From an uncultured Muribaculaceae bacterium (GTDB lineage: Bacteria; Bacteroidota; Bacteroidia; Bacteroidales; Muribaculaceae): a DNA stretch of 38,586 nucleotides. Under the pieces are notes generated by a model, which saw nothing but the letters and a program-made list of their open reading frames with translations, made no database searches and was not told where the DNA came from. The stretch is from NCBI GenBank assembly GCA_947175145.1, contig CAMWLY010000011.1, forward strand, positions 1-38,586, in the 5' to 3' direction. A program made the translations under genes and the position numbers. Below, piece after piece: positions 22,782 to 32,013 of this stretch (the first letter of the stretch is position 1; each line of letters opens with the position of its first letter).

Positions 22782-24506
22782 TTATTTCTCTGTCGACTTC
22801 AGGGATATGTCATTTATTTCATTTGAATCTTTAAATTCACTTGCATTAATGCGTACTCGTGCTGCCTTCTTGAAATGACCTGTATACCATCTTTTCAATG
22901 GAACCGGAGGCATAGGCATTATCAGAGTATAATACTTACCATCTCGCTGAGAGCGGAAACTATACAGATTGGCGCATTCAGGTTGCCAGCCATCACCGAA
23001 ATCGATTTCAGCCGCAACATTCGTGCGTATCAGTTCAGATTCGTAATAAATATCCTCGGAATCCTCTCCAATATATGGCTTCATAAAATCACCTGTCTTT
23101 CCGGGCATAATAAACCATTCCCCCACCTTGCGGGCACCTTTGCCATCTTTCACATACTCCCCCGACTCTGCAGTAACATCTCTTAACTCCCCGGGGAAAA
23201 GATAAAACAAGGCTTTGGTTCTATCCCCTGCACGCATGGTATAATCTACCATCTGCATGCAGCGGTCATATCCCATACTCTCGGGCATTCTTCCGATAAT
23301 CAGAGGCCTTCGCGACATGGTTACAGCATCAGCAAACACATTGCTGTAAGGGTCTTCTCTCCACCCTGATATAGCCTGACGGTAATCGCGATTTATCTTG
23401 ATTACATAACAATCTACAGTTATCCAGAACACGATTGCACAAAGCGCTATAATCCATATCGGAATTGCGTCTCTCCATCTATATCTCCCTGCAATGGCCG
23501 GCCATATATTCACAAGAGATTGAATCAGCAATACACTGCCACAAAAGTCAGCCCACCATGCGACTCTTGGTCCGCCCAAAAATATGAAACAGACGATTAC
23601 TGACAGACCTCCGCTTATGAGTAAAAATAATGTAGCAGGCTTAAGAATCTTCTTCCAACCGCTAATTATTATTCCGGCAATTACTGACAAGAACCCCACC
23701 CAATAGCTGAATGTATCGCACAAAAAAACTTTAATCCTAACCGCAGTGATTTCAAAGCCTTCCGATTTAGGACTAAGTCTTTCATGAAAGCCCGGAGAAA
23801 ACCAGATAAATGCCAAACCCGAAGCTATGCCGACACCGGCTATCACTACATCTGCACGGCGCCAATCCTTGAAAATTATAAATAACACTACCAAGGCCGC
23901 AAGCACCGGGACTCCGAAACCTTCATGCCACCCTCCTAACAAGACTCCTGTCAGAAATGTCAATGAATATTGTAACCAAATAACTCGCTTTGAGCAGAGC
24001 AGGTAGAATATAAGAACAGCTAAAAGAGTCGGCACAATATAATTTAGCTGAAACAAGAGCGAACCAAACCCGTCATACCAAGGTAAGAACCAACCTAAGA
24101 TGGCGGCCAGCAATACTGATGCCCCCCCTTTCTCCCAACTGATATTCAGTATCCGGAGCGAAATCTGAAAAGTGCAGATCGCACACAGCCACATAACTCC
24201 CGAAGAGAACCATTTGGGCCACACCAGCAGCAGCGGAGATATCAAATTACTGAACCTTGGAAGCCAACGCAAGTATTCCGCTCTCACCCAGTCAAACCAG
24301 GCGCTGAAATCGGGGATTGCCGAGAAGAGTGCGACTCCCTCTTCAATATTCGCACCCTGCGCGTGAATCCATGGAAGCATACACTCCACATAGACCCAGT
24401 CATCGCACATCATGGGCATTCCAATCAGAAATATCCCCAAACCTATAGCCATCAATGCGAGAAGAACCGCATTGATGGCCATATTTGATTTCTCTTTAAG
24501 AGACAT
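22782..24506 (-). CDS. GT-C-like multi-pass membrane protein, paralogue 1 of 3
   Basis: A 574-residue protein, first of the tandem triplet in transcription order. D35-D36 in PMMCDDW follow helix 1. The landmarks are RFSNLISPLLLVWPKW, FQLNYIVPTLLA, GGWHEGFGVPVLAA, FSPGFHERL and GGPRVAWWADFCG. The C-terminal domain has IDFGDGWQPECANL and DGKYYTLIMP. It begins 37 nt after the C69 peptidase gene and likely shares that operon. Function is inferred only from topology and the acidic pair; a membrane-embedded glycosyltransferase or sugar-lipid modifying protein is most likely. Confidence 0.75.
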   Translation of the reverse strand: MSLKEKSNMAINAVLLALMAIGLGIFLIGMPMMCDDWVYVECMLPWIHAQGANIEEGVALFSAIPDFSAWFDWVRAEYLRWLPRFSNLISPLLLVWPKWFSSGVMWLCAICTFQISLRILNISWEKGGASVLLAAILGWFLPWYDGFGSLLFQLNYIVPTLLAVLIFYLLCSKRVIWLQYSLTFLTGVLLGGWHEGFGVPVLAALVVLFIIFKDWRRADVVIAGVGIASGLAFIWFSPGFHERLSPKSEGFEITAVRIKVFLCDTFSYWVGFLSVIAGIIISGWKKILKPATLFLLISGGLSVIVCFIFLGGPRVAWWADFCGSVLLIQSLVNIWPAIAGRYRWRDAIPIWIIALCAIVFWITVDCYVIKINRDYRQAISGWREDPYSNVFADAVTMSRRPLIIGRMPESMGYDRCMQMVDYTMRAGDRTKALFYLFPGELRDVTAESGEYVKDGKGARKVGEWFIMPGKTGDFMKPYIGEDSEDIYYESELIRTNVAAEIDFGDGWQPECANLYSFRSQRDGKYYTLIMPMPPVPLKRWYTGHFKKAARVRINASEFKDSNEINDISLKSTEK

Positions 24507-24543
24507 ATTCGTAACCTTTATCGTCGGACCGACTCTTTCTCTA

Positions 24544-26187
24544 TCACTCCTTAATCAGGAAATGGTCACCGGTTTCTTTCACGATGTTTTCATAATATTT
24601 TTTGTCGTAACCGGGGAAAGTCGGATAAACGGGGATACCATATTCCGACTTGAGGAAATTACCCTCATCATCGGTTTTCTTAACGTTGCCATCCATATGC
24701 TTCACAAAAAGATAACCGGCCAGATCTCGATAATCCTTCGTGGCTTTAGCTGCGACTCTTGCCGCCTCGGCATTAACCATTGCGGTAGCCTTATCTTTAT
24801 CGGCACACACCAGTTTGAGTTGGTTTTCAAATTCGGGTCGCTCGGCTTGGAACCCTTGTTCGAGATTCTGCTGCACTTTGCGTATGGCAGGAATCATCTG
24901 GTCATAACGGTAATAAGCCTGATTGGCCACAATATTATTGACCCAGAAATTTGAGTTCATGTCGAGTGTGTTTATATCGCCCTCCTGAAGTTCAACCGGC
25001 ACTTCGGTAACTCCACAATATATCGGCATATATACCGATGTATTGGTGTCATCTGTGCCGAACCAGAGCACACCGCCCACAGGGTCGGGAAGCCAGTTGC
25101 GGCTCTGACTCACATAACTCCAGCCGGTCTGCTGAGTAGCTATGGCGCGCTCCATGCAATATTTCTTGCCATCAACTTCATATTCCATAGGACGCCAGCG
25201 ATAAGGCACATGATATGGACCGGCACCAATATCCTGAGTCATATCGTATGGGGTATCCTGAAACAGGTCACGCATGGACTCCTGCATATCTGCGAGACTC
25301 ACCTTGCGGTCAGGCAAGATATAGAGAGGCATCGGCTCATTGCTGTCATAGTTTACCCATGAGAAATATTTGTCGGCATCATTATTGAACCGGCGGAAAT
25401 ATGTCCATACGCGACCATCGCAACCGCGGCGTGTGCCGGCATCATGAGTGGAATAAGCATCTGCAAATGAGAAATCCTCATCTTTGCCTGAGAAATAACC
25501 GCGTTTGCGGGCAAATGATATTACATCTTTGGAATGGCGCACATTTTCCTTATCCTTGAAATTCACTTTGCGTATGCGCGGTTCGTTGGCGTGGCCGCAT
25601 ATTGCATTGTCAGGGATTCGCACCGCTACCCAAACAGCACCCTTTTCGGCACCCTTACCTATCATCTCGAGTACCCAGACTTCATCTTTATCAGCGATAG
25701 TAAATGACTCTCCACTTGATGCGTAGCCATACTTATCGACCAGATCGGTCATTATATCGAGAGCTTCGCGAGCTGTTTTCGAGCGCTCCAAAGCCACATA
25801 TATCAGCGAACCATAGTCCATGATAGCCTGACCTGTCGTGTCGGTTAGTTCATCATGTCCGCCCCAGGTAGACTCACCTATAACTACCTGATGTTCATTC
25901 ATATTCCCGATTACATTATATGTTTCAGGCGCTTCAGGGATGCTTCCGAGAGGCTTATTGGTATCCCATTCTCGAATCTCACGCATCTCACCTTTGGCAT
26001 GTTTACCGGCTTTCGAATGGTGCAGAAAGCCGAAAAGGTTGTGGGAATCGGCTGAATAAGTCATCATTACCGAGCCATCGGTAGTTGCGCCCTTGGCTGC
26101 AATCAGATTGGTGCAAGCTTCAGCCAAATATGGTGAAACCGCAAGCAGGGTCATCATTGCCCCACCGACTATCAACTTTGCTTTCAT
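24544..26187 (-). CDS. C69-family dipeptidase
   Basis: A 547-residue protein of the peptidase C69 (PepD-like, N-terminal nucleophile) family. Residues 1-24 form a signal peptide and C25 in EACTNLIAAKGAT would become the N-terminal catalytic cysteine after removal of the leader, which fits an exported self-maturing hydrolase. TDGSVMMTYSADSH and GESTWGG are family landmarks. It likely cleaves short peptides in the periplasm or at the surface. It begins 16 nt after the LolD-like gene and precedes the membrane triplet by 37 nt. A link between peptide cleavage and the glycosyltransferase-like genes is not evident. Confidence 0.92.
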   Translation of the reverse strand: MKAKLIVGGAMMTLLAVSPYLAEACTNLIAAKGATTDGSVMMTYSADSHNLFGFLHHSKAGKHAKGEMREIREWDTNKPLGSIPEAPETYNVIGNMNEHQVVIGESTWGGHDELTDTTGQAIMDYGSLIYVALERSKTAREALDIMTDLVDKYGYASSGESFTIADKDEVWVLEMIGKGAEKGAVWVAVRIPDNAICGHANEPRIRKVNFKDKENVRHSKDVISFARKRGYFSGKDEDFSFADAYSTHDAGTRRGCDGRVWTYFRRFNNDADKYFSWVNYDSNEPMPLYILPDRKVSLADMQESMRDLFQDTPYDMTQDIGAGPYHVPYRWRPMEYEVDGKKYCMERAIATQQTGWSYVSQSRNWLPDPVGGVLWFGTDDTNTSVYMPIYCGVTEVPVELQEGDINTLDMNSNFWVNNIVANQAYYRYDQMIPAIRKVQQNLEQGFQAERPEFENQLKLVCADKDKATAMVNAEAARVAAKATKDYRDLAGYLFVKHMDGNVKKTDDEGNFLKSEYGIPVYPTFPGYDKKYYENIVKETGDHFLIKE

Positions 26188-26203
26188 ATCTTAAGGTTAG
26201 TTC

Positions 26204-26911
26204 TTAATTTAAAATTCGGCCATCTTCCATTCGGATAACCCTATCTGCTATCTTGTTCATGCTCAGGTCATGGGTAACGATAACAAACGTTTGTCCCAAA
26301 TCACGACGCAGGCCGGCGATTATCTCTTTTATCTCATCTCTGCGCGCGGAGTCGAGACTTCCTGTGGGTTCATCGGCAAACACCACCTCGGGGTCATTAA
26401 TCAATGCGCGCGCCACGGCGGTGCGCTGACATTCACCTCCCGACATCTCGGACGGTCTGTGATTTTTTCTTGCCGAAAGTCCGACTGATTCAAGTAAGCC
26501 GTCGGCTTTATGCAAGGCGGCCTTGCGACTCATTCCCCCTATCATGGCCGGTAGCGCCACATTCTCACGCGCGGTAAATTCCGGAAGCAGCTGATGAAAT
26601 TGAAATATAAATCCGATATTCCGGTTTCTGAACTCTGACAGTTTCCTGTCTGACATTCCCGATATATCATCATTGCCATATATGATTTTCCCGGTATCCG
26701 GACGAGCCAAAGTCCCGGCAATCTGCAGGAGCGTGGTTTTTCCGGCACCGCTCGGTCCTACAATTGTGACAATTTCATTACGGTTCACCCTGAGGGTGAC
26801 ATCGCGAAGCACCTCAAGATTACCATAAACCTTTCCAACTCCCTCAAGTCTCAGCAGGGGGAGTTCTTCGGTAAGCGATGGGCGCTGTGATGTATCGGTA
26901 ATTTCAAGCAT
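26204..26911 (-). CDS. LolD-like ABC transporter ATP-binding protein
   Basis: A 235-residue ATPase of the LolD/MacB type, which powers lipoprotein release from the inner membrane or similar export. Walker A is GPSGAGKT (52-59), the signature MSGGECQR (156-163), Walker B VVFADEP (176-182), and the switch histidine H214. The signature has Cys where Gln is usual after SGGE. The ATG at 26911 shares its A with the stop of the preceding gene (TGATG); a TTG 21 nt further upstream is in frame but less likely. No permease partner (LolC/E) is in the window, so assignment to Lol is by similarity only. Confidence 0.88.
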   Translation of the reverse strand: MLEITDTSQRPSLTEELPLLRLEGVGKVYGNLEVLRDVTLRVNRNEIVTIVGPSGAGKTTLLQIAGTLARPDTGKIIYGNDDISGMSDRKLSEFRNRNIGFIFQFHQLLPEFTARENVALPAMIGGMSRKAALHKADGLLESVGLSARKNHRPSEMSGGECQRTAVARALINDPEVVFADEPTGSLDSARRDEIKEIIAGLRRDLGQTFVIVTHDLSMNKIADRVIRMEDGRILN

Positions 26912-28182
26912 CAGAGGTTTCTTATCTTCCAAGCTGCAGGGTAGAGGTTATTGGCCCTGGAGCCTATATTTTTTACTAATCCGAGGGGATACCCTTTATA
27001 TGTAACGCAGACATAGCCTTTTGCGGTGTCCGGTGGAAGCAAAATCGACTCATGGCGGAGATATTTCAATGCTGTATCAAGAGTGAGCTCTGCTTCCGGA
27101 TATGTGTCTCGCCTATAGTCAGTGGCAAGCACTGATTCCGATGTAGGAATCTCAAGATTCCTTGATTTTGTCTTGGTTTGCGGAATACCATCGGCAATTA
27201 CACGCGTGCGTTTACGCAGTGTTTCGCGAGCCTTTGCATCATTTCGGTGTGCAGGAGTACCCGGTTTGCGCAAAACAGCTGCAAACAATCCCTCTCCTCG
27301 GGTCAGATGGGGCATAAACCTAAGTGCCGGGTATTCTCCGGTCAATTCGCGCCCGATACCATATTCCTCAGCAAGATTCAAATCTATGGGTTCCAGGCCA
27401 TATTCCTCGGCCAACCATGCGATTTGTTTTTCATTCTCTTCCAGATTGAATGTACATGTGGAATAAATGAGAAATCCACCCGGACGCAGAGCGCACAGTG
27501 CCGACTTCAGAATCTCACGCTGCAATGCCGCACAAGATGATATCAACGCCGGGCTCCACTGAGCTACCGCATCGGCATCTTTGCGCATCATACCCTCCCC
27601 GGAGCAGGGGGCATCTACCGCAACCACATCGAAGATTTCTCCCGACGAAGCATAATCACCGACTGCGGAGTTGGTAACCAAGATATTCGGGAAGCCCCAC
27701 TTGAGCAAATTTTCTCTCAAAGCACCCGCACGCTGCGGCATAATTTCATTGGCAGCCACAAATGCCCGGTCTCCGAGAGAATTAATCATTGAAGTTGTTT
27801 TCCCTCCGGGTGCTGCACAAAGATCGGCTACCCACGCTTCAGGAGTAAGTCCATGGTTTTCTATGAGCCTGCTTACTATGGTCTGATATATCATAGATGA
27901 AGCATCCTGCACATAGAAGCAACCGGCATGAAGCAGCGGATTTAATGTAAATACCGGTCTCTCCGACAAATAAAAAGCGCCGGCACACCAAGGCACCTCT
28001 CCGCTTATCGGGAGTTCCGGAGTGTCGGCATCTTTTATTTTTCGGCGGTTAAGTTTTACACTTACTTCAGGAGCGGAATTCATGGCACGGAGAAAAGCCT
28101 CCGTGTCCAGACCGGGCAATTCAGCCGCGTATGCGGCAAACTGCTCATTGACTCCTCCGGAGGTCTTTACTTCAGACTCCAC
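26911..28182 (-). CDS. RsmF/NOL1-NOP2-Sun type rRNA m5C methyltransferase
   Basis: A 423-residue SAM-dependent RNA cytosine-5 methyltransferase, probably acting on 16S rRNA. The SAM-binding motif is LCAAPGGKT (121-129). The two catalytic cysteines are C193 in DAPCSGEG and C243 in YSTCTF. The C-terminal extension (from about 300) contains a PUA-like tail typical of RsmF-like proteins ([16 protein letters not shown]). The start is a GTG at 28182, inside the last 16 nt of cysS; the next ATG (residue 34) would remove the conserved N-terminal helix. Its stop overlaps the LolD-like start as TGATG. Confidence 0.9.
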   Translation of the reverse strand: MESEVKTSGGVNEQFAAYAAELPGLDTEAFLRAMNSAPEVSVKLNRRKIKDADTPELPISGEVPWCAGAFYLSERPVFTLNPLLHAGCFYVQDASSMIYQTIVSRLIENHGLTPEAWVADLCAAPGGKTTSMINSLGDRAFVAANEIMPQRAGALRENLLKWGFPNILVTNSAVGDYASSGEIFDVVAVDAPCSGEGMMRKDADAVAQWSPALISSCAALQREILKSALCALRPGGFLIYSTCTFNLEENEKQIAWLAEEYGLEPIDLNLAEEYGIGRELTGEYPALRFMPHLTRGEGLFAAVLRKPGTPAHRNDAKARETLRKRTRVIADGIPQTKTKSRNLEIPTSESVLATDYRRDTYPEAELTLDTALKYLRHESILLPPDTAKGYVCVTYKGYPLGLVKNIGSRANNLYPAAWKIRNL

Positions 28183-29642
28183 TCTACACCGTTCTTCGTA
28201 TCTTTAACATTGAATCCGAGAGCTGCCAGACGATCTCGTATCAAGTCGGAAGTTGACCAGTCCTTGGCAGCTTTGGCTTGGGCGCGGACTTCCATAAGCA
28301 GGTCTACCGCTCCCTCGTAGGATGAGAGATCTGCAGCTCCGTCAGCTGTGCCGAGTTTAACGCCAAGTATCTGAATCAAAATGGTTTCAAATACTTCACG
28401 CAACTGTGCAATCTGAGCGTCAGTGAGTGTCACATTGCCATCGGACGCCGAGTTAATGATCTTTGCAGCATCAAACAGATGTGCGATTACCATCGGAGTA
28501 TTCAGATCGTCATCGAGAGCCTCCTGACAGAGAGCCATATAATCGGGCAATTCTACATCAGAGGTTTCGCTTCCCTTGAGAGCAAGCAGTCTCTTATATG
28601 CGTCCTGCATCTTCTGGAGAGCCTTTTCTGCCGCCTTCAGTGCATCATTGCTGAAATCGACAGTGCTGCGGTAGTGTGCCTGGAGGATAAAGAATCTTAT
28701 CACCATGGGTGCGTATGCCTGTTCGAGCAGAGGGTGATTACCGGTGAAAAATTGCTCAAGGGTGATAAAATTGCCATAAGATTTTCCCATCTTCTTACCG
28801 GCGATGGTAATCATATTATTGTGCATCCAATAATTCACGGCATCATGTCCCTGAGCGGCTACGCTCTGAGCAATCTCACACTCATGATGCGGGAACATAA
28901 GATCCATGCCACCACCATGAATATCGAATGTATCCCCAAGGTATTTCCTGCCCATAGTAGAGCATTCCAGATGCCAGCCCGGGAATCCCTCGCTCCAGGG
29001 AGAGGGCCAGTGCATGATATGCTCGGGAGCCGCTTTTTTCCAGAGCGCGAAGTCAAGCGGATTGCGCTTCTCCTGCTGGCCATCTAATTCTCGGGTGGTA
29101 TTGAGAAGATCCTCGATATTGCGACCCGAAAGCTTGCCATAACGATGATTCTCATTATATTTCTTTACATCGAAATATACGGAGCCACAGCTTTCATAGG
29201 CATAGCCGGCATCGATAATTTTCTTGATATACTCTATCTGCTCTATGATATGACCTGATGCATGGGGCTCGATCGAGGGGGGGAGCACATTAAGCTGCTC
29301 CATGTCGTGATGATATCGGTTAAGATAATACTGCACGACCTCCATCGGCTCAAGTTGCTCAAGACGAGCTTTCTTAGCGACTTTATCCTCACCCTCGTCA
29401 GCGTCATGCTCAAGGTGCCCCACATCGGTGATATTGCGCACATAGCGCACTTTATAACCGAGCCATGTGAGATACCGGAAAAGCACATCAAATGTGATGG
29501 CCGGACGCGCGTGTCCCAAGTGGCCGTCACCATAAACCGTGGGGCCGCAAACGTACATTCCGACGTGTCCCTCCTGGACAGGCCGGAATGTTTGTTTTGT
29601 GCGCGTCAGCGTATTGTATATGCTGAGCTGATTCGATTTCAT
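28167..29642 (-). CDS. cysS: Cysteinyl-tRNA synthetase
   Basis: A 491-residue class I synthetase that charges tRNA-Cys. The HIGH motif is HLGHA (41-45), with the first zinc ligand C32 in [15 protein letters not shown]. Further zinc ligands are in WHLECSTM and HHECEIAQS. The second ATP motif reads KMGKS rather than KMSKS, a variant I recall from Bacteroides enzymes. A C-terminal anticodon-binding helical region completes it. The start overlaps the DUF3467 stop (TGATG) and the end overlaps the rRNA methyltransferase by 16 nt, so the first four genes of this operon are translationally coupled. Confidence 0.97.
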   Translation of the reverse strand: MKSNQLSIYNTLTRTKQTFRPVQEGHVGMYVCGPTVYGDGHLGHARPAITFDVLFRYLTWLGYKVRYVRNITDVGHLEHDADEGEDKVAKKARLEQLEPMEVVQYYLNRYHHDMEQLNVLPPSIEPHASGHIIEQIEYIKKIIDAGYAYESCGSVYFDVKKYNENHRYGKLSGRNIEDLLNTTRELDGQQEKRNPLDFALWKKAAPEHIMHWPSPWSEGFPGWHLECSTMGRKYLGDTFDIHGGGMDLMFPHHECEIAQSVAAQGHDAVNYWMHNNMITIAGKKMGKSYGNFITLEQFFTGNHPLLEQAYAPMVIRFFILQAHYRSTVDFSNDALKAAEKALQKMQDAYKRLLALKGSETSDVELPDYMALCQEALDDDLNTPMVIAHLFDAAKIINSASDGNVTLTDAQIAQLREVFETILIQILGVKLGTADGAADLSSYEGAVDLLMEVRAQAKAAKDWSTSDLIRDRLAALGFNVKDTKNGVEWSLK

Positions 29643-29926
29643 CAGTTATTGCCTATTTTGCCCTGGCGGGGAGAAATCTCGCCAAACTGAGCTTCATATT
29701 TCTTGATGTTGTCAGTAAGGGCGAACATGAGCTTCTTGGCATTCTCGGGGCTCATGATCACGCGGCTTACTACCGGTGCCTGAGGCATGCCGGGGGCAGC
29801 GAAGATGAAGTCGATGAGAAACTCGCTGCCGCTGTGACCGATCATGGCAAGATTGGTGTATTTGCCATCGGCAAGTTCGGGGCGGAGCTGTATCTGAAGC
29901 TGGTTCTGATTTTCTTTATTATCCAT
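29642..29926 (-). CDS. DUF3467 protein
   Basis: A 94-residue cytoplasmic protein of the Bacteroidota DUF3467 family. The visible pattern is [25 protein letters not shown], then [22 protein letters not shown]. Function is unknown. It is the first gene after the promoter at 29977-30008 and its TGA overlaps the cysS ATG. No signal peptide or membrane segment is present. Confidence 0.9.
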   Translation of the reverse strand: MDNKENQNQLQIQLRPELADGKYTNLAMIGHSGSEFLIDFIFAAPGMPQAPVVSRVIMSPENAKKLMFALTDNIKKYEAQFGEISPRQGKIGNN

Positions 29927-29976
29927 TTTAAAATTCTATTTCTGTTATTTCCGCAAGCACTATTACCTGCGCATTG

Positions 29977-30008
29977 CAAAGATACGATTTTTCGCATTAA
30001 TGAGCAAA
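29977..30008 (-). promoter_or_regulatory. Consensus promoter of the DUF3467-cysS operon
   Basis: On the minus strand TTTG (30008-30005), 20 nt, then TATCTTTG (29984-29977), a full match to the Bacteroidota -33/-7 arrangement. Transcription would start near 29971, leaving a leader of about 45 nt. It separates this operon from the upstream pseI gene, though no terminator lies in the 96-nt gap, so read-through from pseI is possible. Confidence 0.8.
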
Positions 30009-30022
30009 TCAACCGGAGATGC

Positions 30023-31030
30023 CTAAAGTTCCGATTCAGGAATCCTGTCACCGGGAGAGTAGCTGCCGCGCGCTCTGCGACCAAGCAGTTCGCTCAGATG
30101 ACGCGGGTGCATACTGAATCCAGGTCGCACCACAGCTATATTCTCTTCGCTGAACTCTTCACCGGCCGCAATCGGCGCCTTGACATAAATCGATCTGCCC
30201 CATTTGCGCCCTCCTCTATCCGGATTCTCATCTTCGGGAATACCTTTGCCGGCATCAAGTGCGGCTTCAGCCGTGCGCACCATTTTAACCATCTCTCTGA
30301 ATTCCGCGAAATCCATGGAAAACTCAGCATCAGCACCCCCGATCTTGCGATCGAGTATAAAATGCTTCTCAACCATTACCGATCCGAGTGCAGCGGCAAG
30401 AACCGGCACAAGATAACCCGGCGAATGATCCGATACACCAACCTTCACAGCATACCGATCTTGCAACTCCTTGAGCTGCCCCAATGCGGCATCCTCCACA
30501 CGGGCCGGATAAGCTGAGGTGCATTTGAGCAAAGTTATATCATTGTTACCCTCTTTGCGAATTGCACTCACTGCTTCCTCAAGTTCTCGCGCGGAGGCTA
30601 TACCGGTGCTTAAAACCATAGGTTTACCAAGCCTGGCGGCATATCTTATCAGCTCTAAATCAGCAATCTCAAACGATGCTATCTTATAAATTGGATTATC
30701 AAGAGTCTCAAGCAAATCCACCCCTTTACGATCAAATGGGGTGGAGAAACATTCCAATCCGCACTTGTGTGCGGTCTCATATAATTCGGCATGCCACTCG
30801 TAGGGAGTCTGTGCTTCCTGATATAGCTCATATAAATAGCGATTATCCCATAATCCCCCTTTCAACAGAAAATCATCAGACTTAATATCAAGAGTAAGAC
30901 TTTGAGGTTTATATGTCTGAAGTTTCACCGCATCGGCTCCCGCCTCCGCAATGGCATGAATCGATTCGACTGCTGTAGCCAAGCTACCGTTATGGTTTGC
31001 CGAAAGTTCCGCTACTATCTTCATAGCCAT
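30023..31030 (-). CDS. pseI: Pseudaminic acid synthase PseI
   Basis: A 335-residue NeuB-family synthase that condenses 2,4-diacetamido-2,4,6-trideoxy-L-altrose with phosphoenolpyruvate to give pseudaminic acid. The opening IVAELSANHNGSL and the segments ADAVKLQTY, FSTPFD, KIASFEI, LSTGIA and GVSDHSPG are the NeuB/PseI barrel signatures. The C-terminal SAF (antifreeze-like) domain begins near 280 (SIYVKAPIAAGE). The F-x-STPFDRKG.DLLE style favours PseI over NeuB or LegI. It lies 17 nt after the FemAB/GNAT-like gene. An ATG two codons in (31024) is an alternative start. It is separated from pseBC-FH-G by about 24 kb. Confidence 0.9.
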   Translation of the reverse strand: MAMKIVAELSANHNGSLATAVESIHAIAEAGADAVKLQTYKPQSLTLDIKSDDFLLKGGLWDNRYLYELYQEAQTPYEWHAELYETAHKCGLECFSTPFDRKGVDLLETLDNPIYKIASFEIADLELIRYAARLGKPMVLSTGIASARELEEAVSAIRKEGNNDITLLKCTSAYPARVEDAALGQLKELQDRYAVKVGVSDHSPGYLVPVLAAALGSVMVEKHFILDRKIGGADAEFSMDFAEFREMVKMVRTAEAALDAGKGIPEDENPDRGGRKWGRSIYVKAPIAAGEEFSEENIAVVRPGFSMHPRHLSELLGRRARGSYSPGDRIPESEL

Positions 31031-31047
31031 ATTCGTAAATTTGCAAT

Positions 31048-32013
31048 TTATAATTTCAATGACCAGCGTGTATATGCCACACCGGTAGCGCTATATGAAT
31101 ATTTCTGACGAAGGAGGCCCTCGTTGAGCACCAATCCATGGTCTTCATTGCTTATTCCGAAATCCAGAAATCTGCGGTCGGCATATTTCTCGATTATGTG
31201 AGCTACAAGCGGGGTAAGCAGATTTAGTTCTCGGCCCAATGCGGTGGTGGCTATGTACTGAGCATGGACAGTGGCCCCACAATCATAAATACAGATTCCG
31301 GCTTGGGGTTGCCCCTCAATTTTGCTTACAAAAAAATGAATGTTTTCCGGAAACCGACTTTTGAGCAGAGAGATCTCGCCCGCCGTATGCACGGCCTTCA
31401 CTCCGTGGCGCTCTGCAAGGCACTCTCCAAGCATCGACATAAAGGCTTCTATATCTTCGGTTTCTGAAATTTTAAGACCAGGGAGCTGCAAAGCCTTCTT
31501 CAGATGTCTGCGCTGCAGTTGGTTGAATTTTACCTCCTCTCTCAGGTCTATTGCTGCACTGAGATTACACTCTGTCTGCTCGGCACCAAGCCTGAAAAGA
31601 GCGTAGATATCTTCTTGCGACGGTTTATCTGCGAAGATAAACGGTAGCGGTTTATAATCCAGAACTGAAATCTCGCGGCTGCGCCAGGTCTCTACAGCTA
31701 CTTCAAAAATATGGAGCAAGTCAGAGCCGTCAATATGTCCCTGTGGGAGAATCCACCCACCGTATGTCAGACCGCCATGAGAATGCAGTATCATATCCTC
31801 ATCTACATTTCCGGGCAGTAAAGCCGCGACACGCCCATTCTTAAGAGCTATCCAGCTGCAATCGCGGAACCTGTCGGCATGATAGTCCATATACCCGCGC
31901 TCGAACAGAAAGGTCGAATTGCGGGCGCTCTTCACGAATTCATTCCACCTCGGAGCGAATTGTGAAGTATATGGCATAACCTCATATACAGGCGTATGAA
32001 CTATTTTATCCAT
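31048..32013 (-). CDS. FemAB/GNAT-like acyltransferase
   Basis: A 321-residue protein with the organisation of GNAT_6/FemAB-like acyltransferases: an N-terminal half with W..FV..ARNSTFLFERGYMDYHADRF, a middle QRRHLKKAL segment, and a C-terminal acyltransferase core (HFFVSKIEGQPQAGICIYDCGATVHAQYIATTA, then FLDFGISNEDHGLVLNEGL). It overlaps the EnvC-like gene by 13 nt and precedes pseI by 17 nt. The pairing suggests it modifies pseudaminic acid or a precursor, for example by adding an acyl or aminoacyl group, but this is inference. Alternatively it acts on peptidoglycan like true FemAB enzymes. Confidence 0.75.
   Translation of the reverse strand: MDKIVHTPVYEVMPYTSQFAPRWNEFVKSARNSTFLFERGYMDYHADRFRDCSWIALKNGRVAALLPGNVDEDMILHSHGGLTYGGWILPQGHIDGSDLLHIFEVAVETWRSREISVLDYKPLPFIFADKPSQEDIYALFRLGAEQTECNLSAAIDLREEVKFNQLQRRHLKKALQLPGLKISETEDIEAFMSMLGECLAERHGVKAVHTAGEISLLKSRFPENIHFFVSKIEGQPQAGICIYDCGATVHAQYIATTALGRELNLLTPLVAHIIEKYADRRFLDFGISNEDHGLVLNEGLLRQKYSYSATGVAYTRWSLKL

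Noticed and set aside
26911-26932. Upstream TTG start for the LolD-like gene
   Set aside because: The ATG at 26911 sits in a TGATG junction of the kind used twice more in the neighbourhood, and the extra seven residues add nothing conserved.
28479-29087. 202-codon plus-strand frame inside cysS
   Set aside because: It is antisense to a complete, well-conserved cysteinyl-tRNA synthetase.
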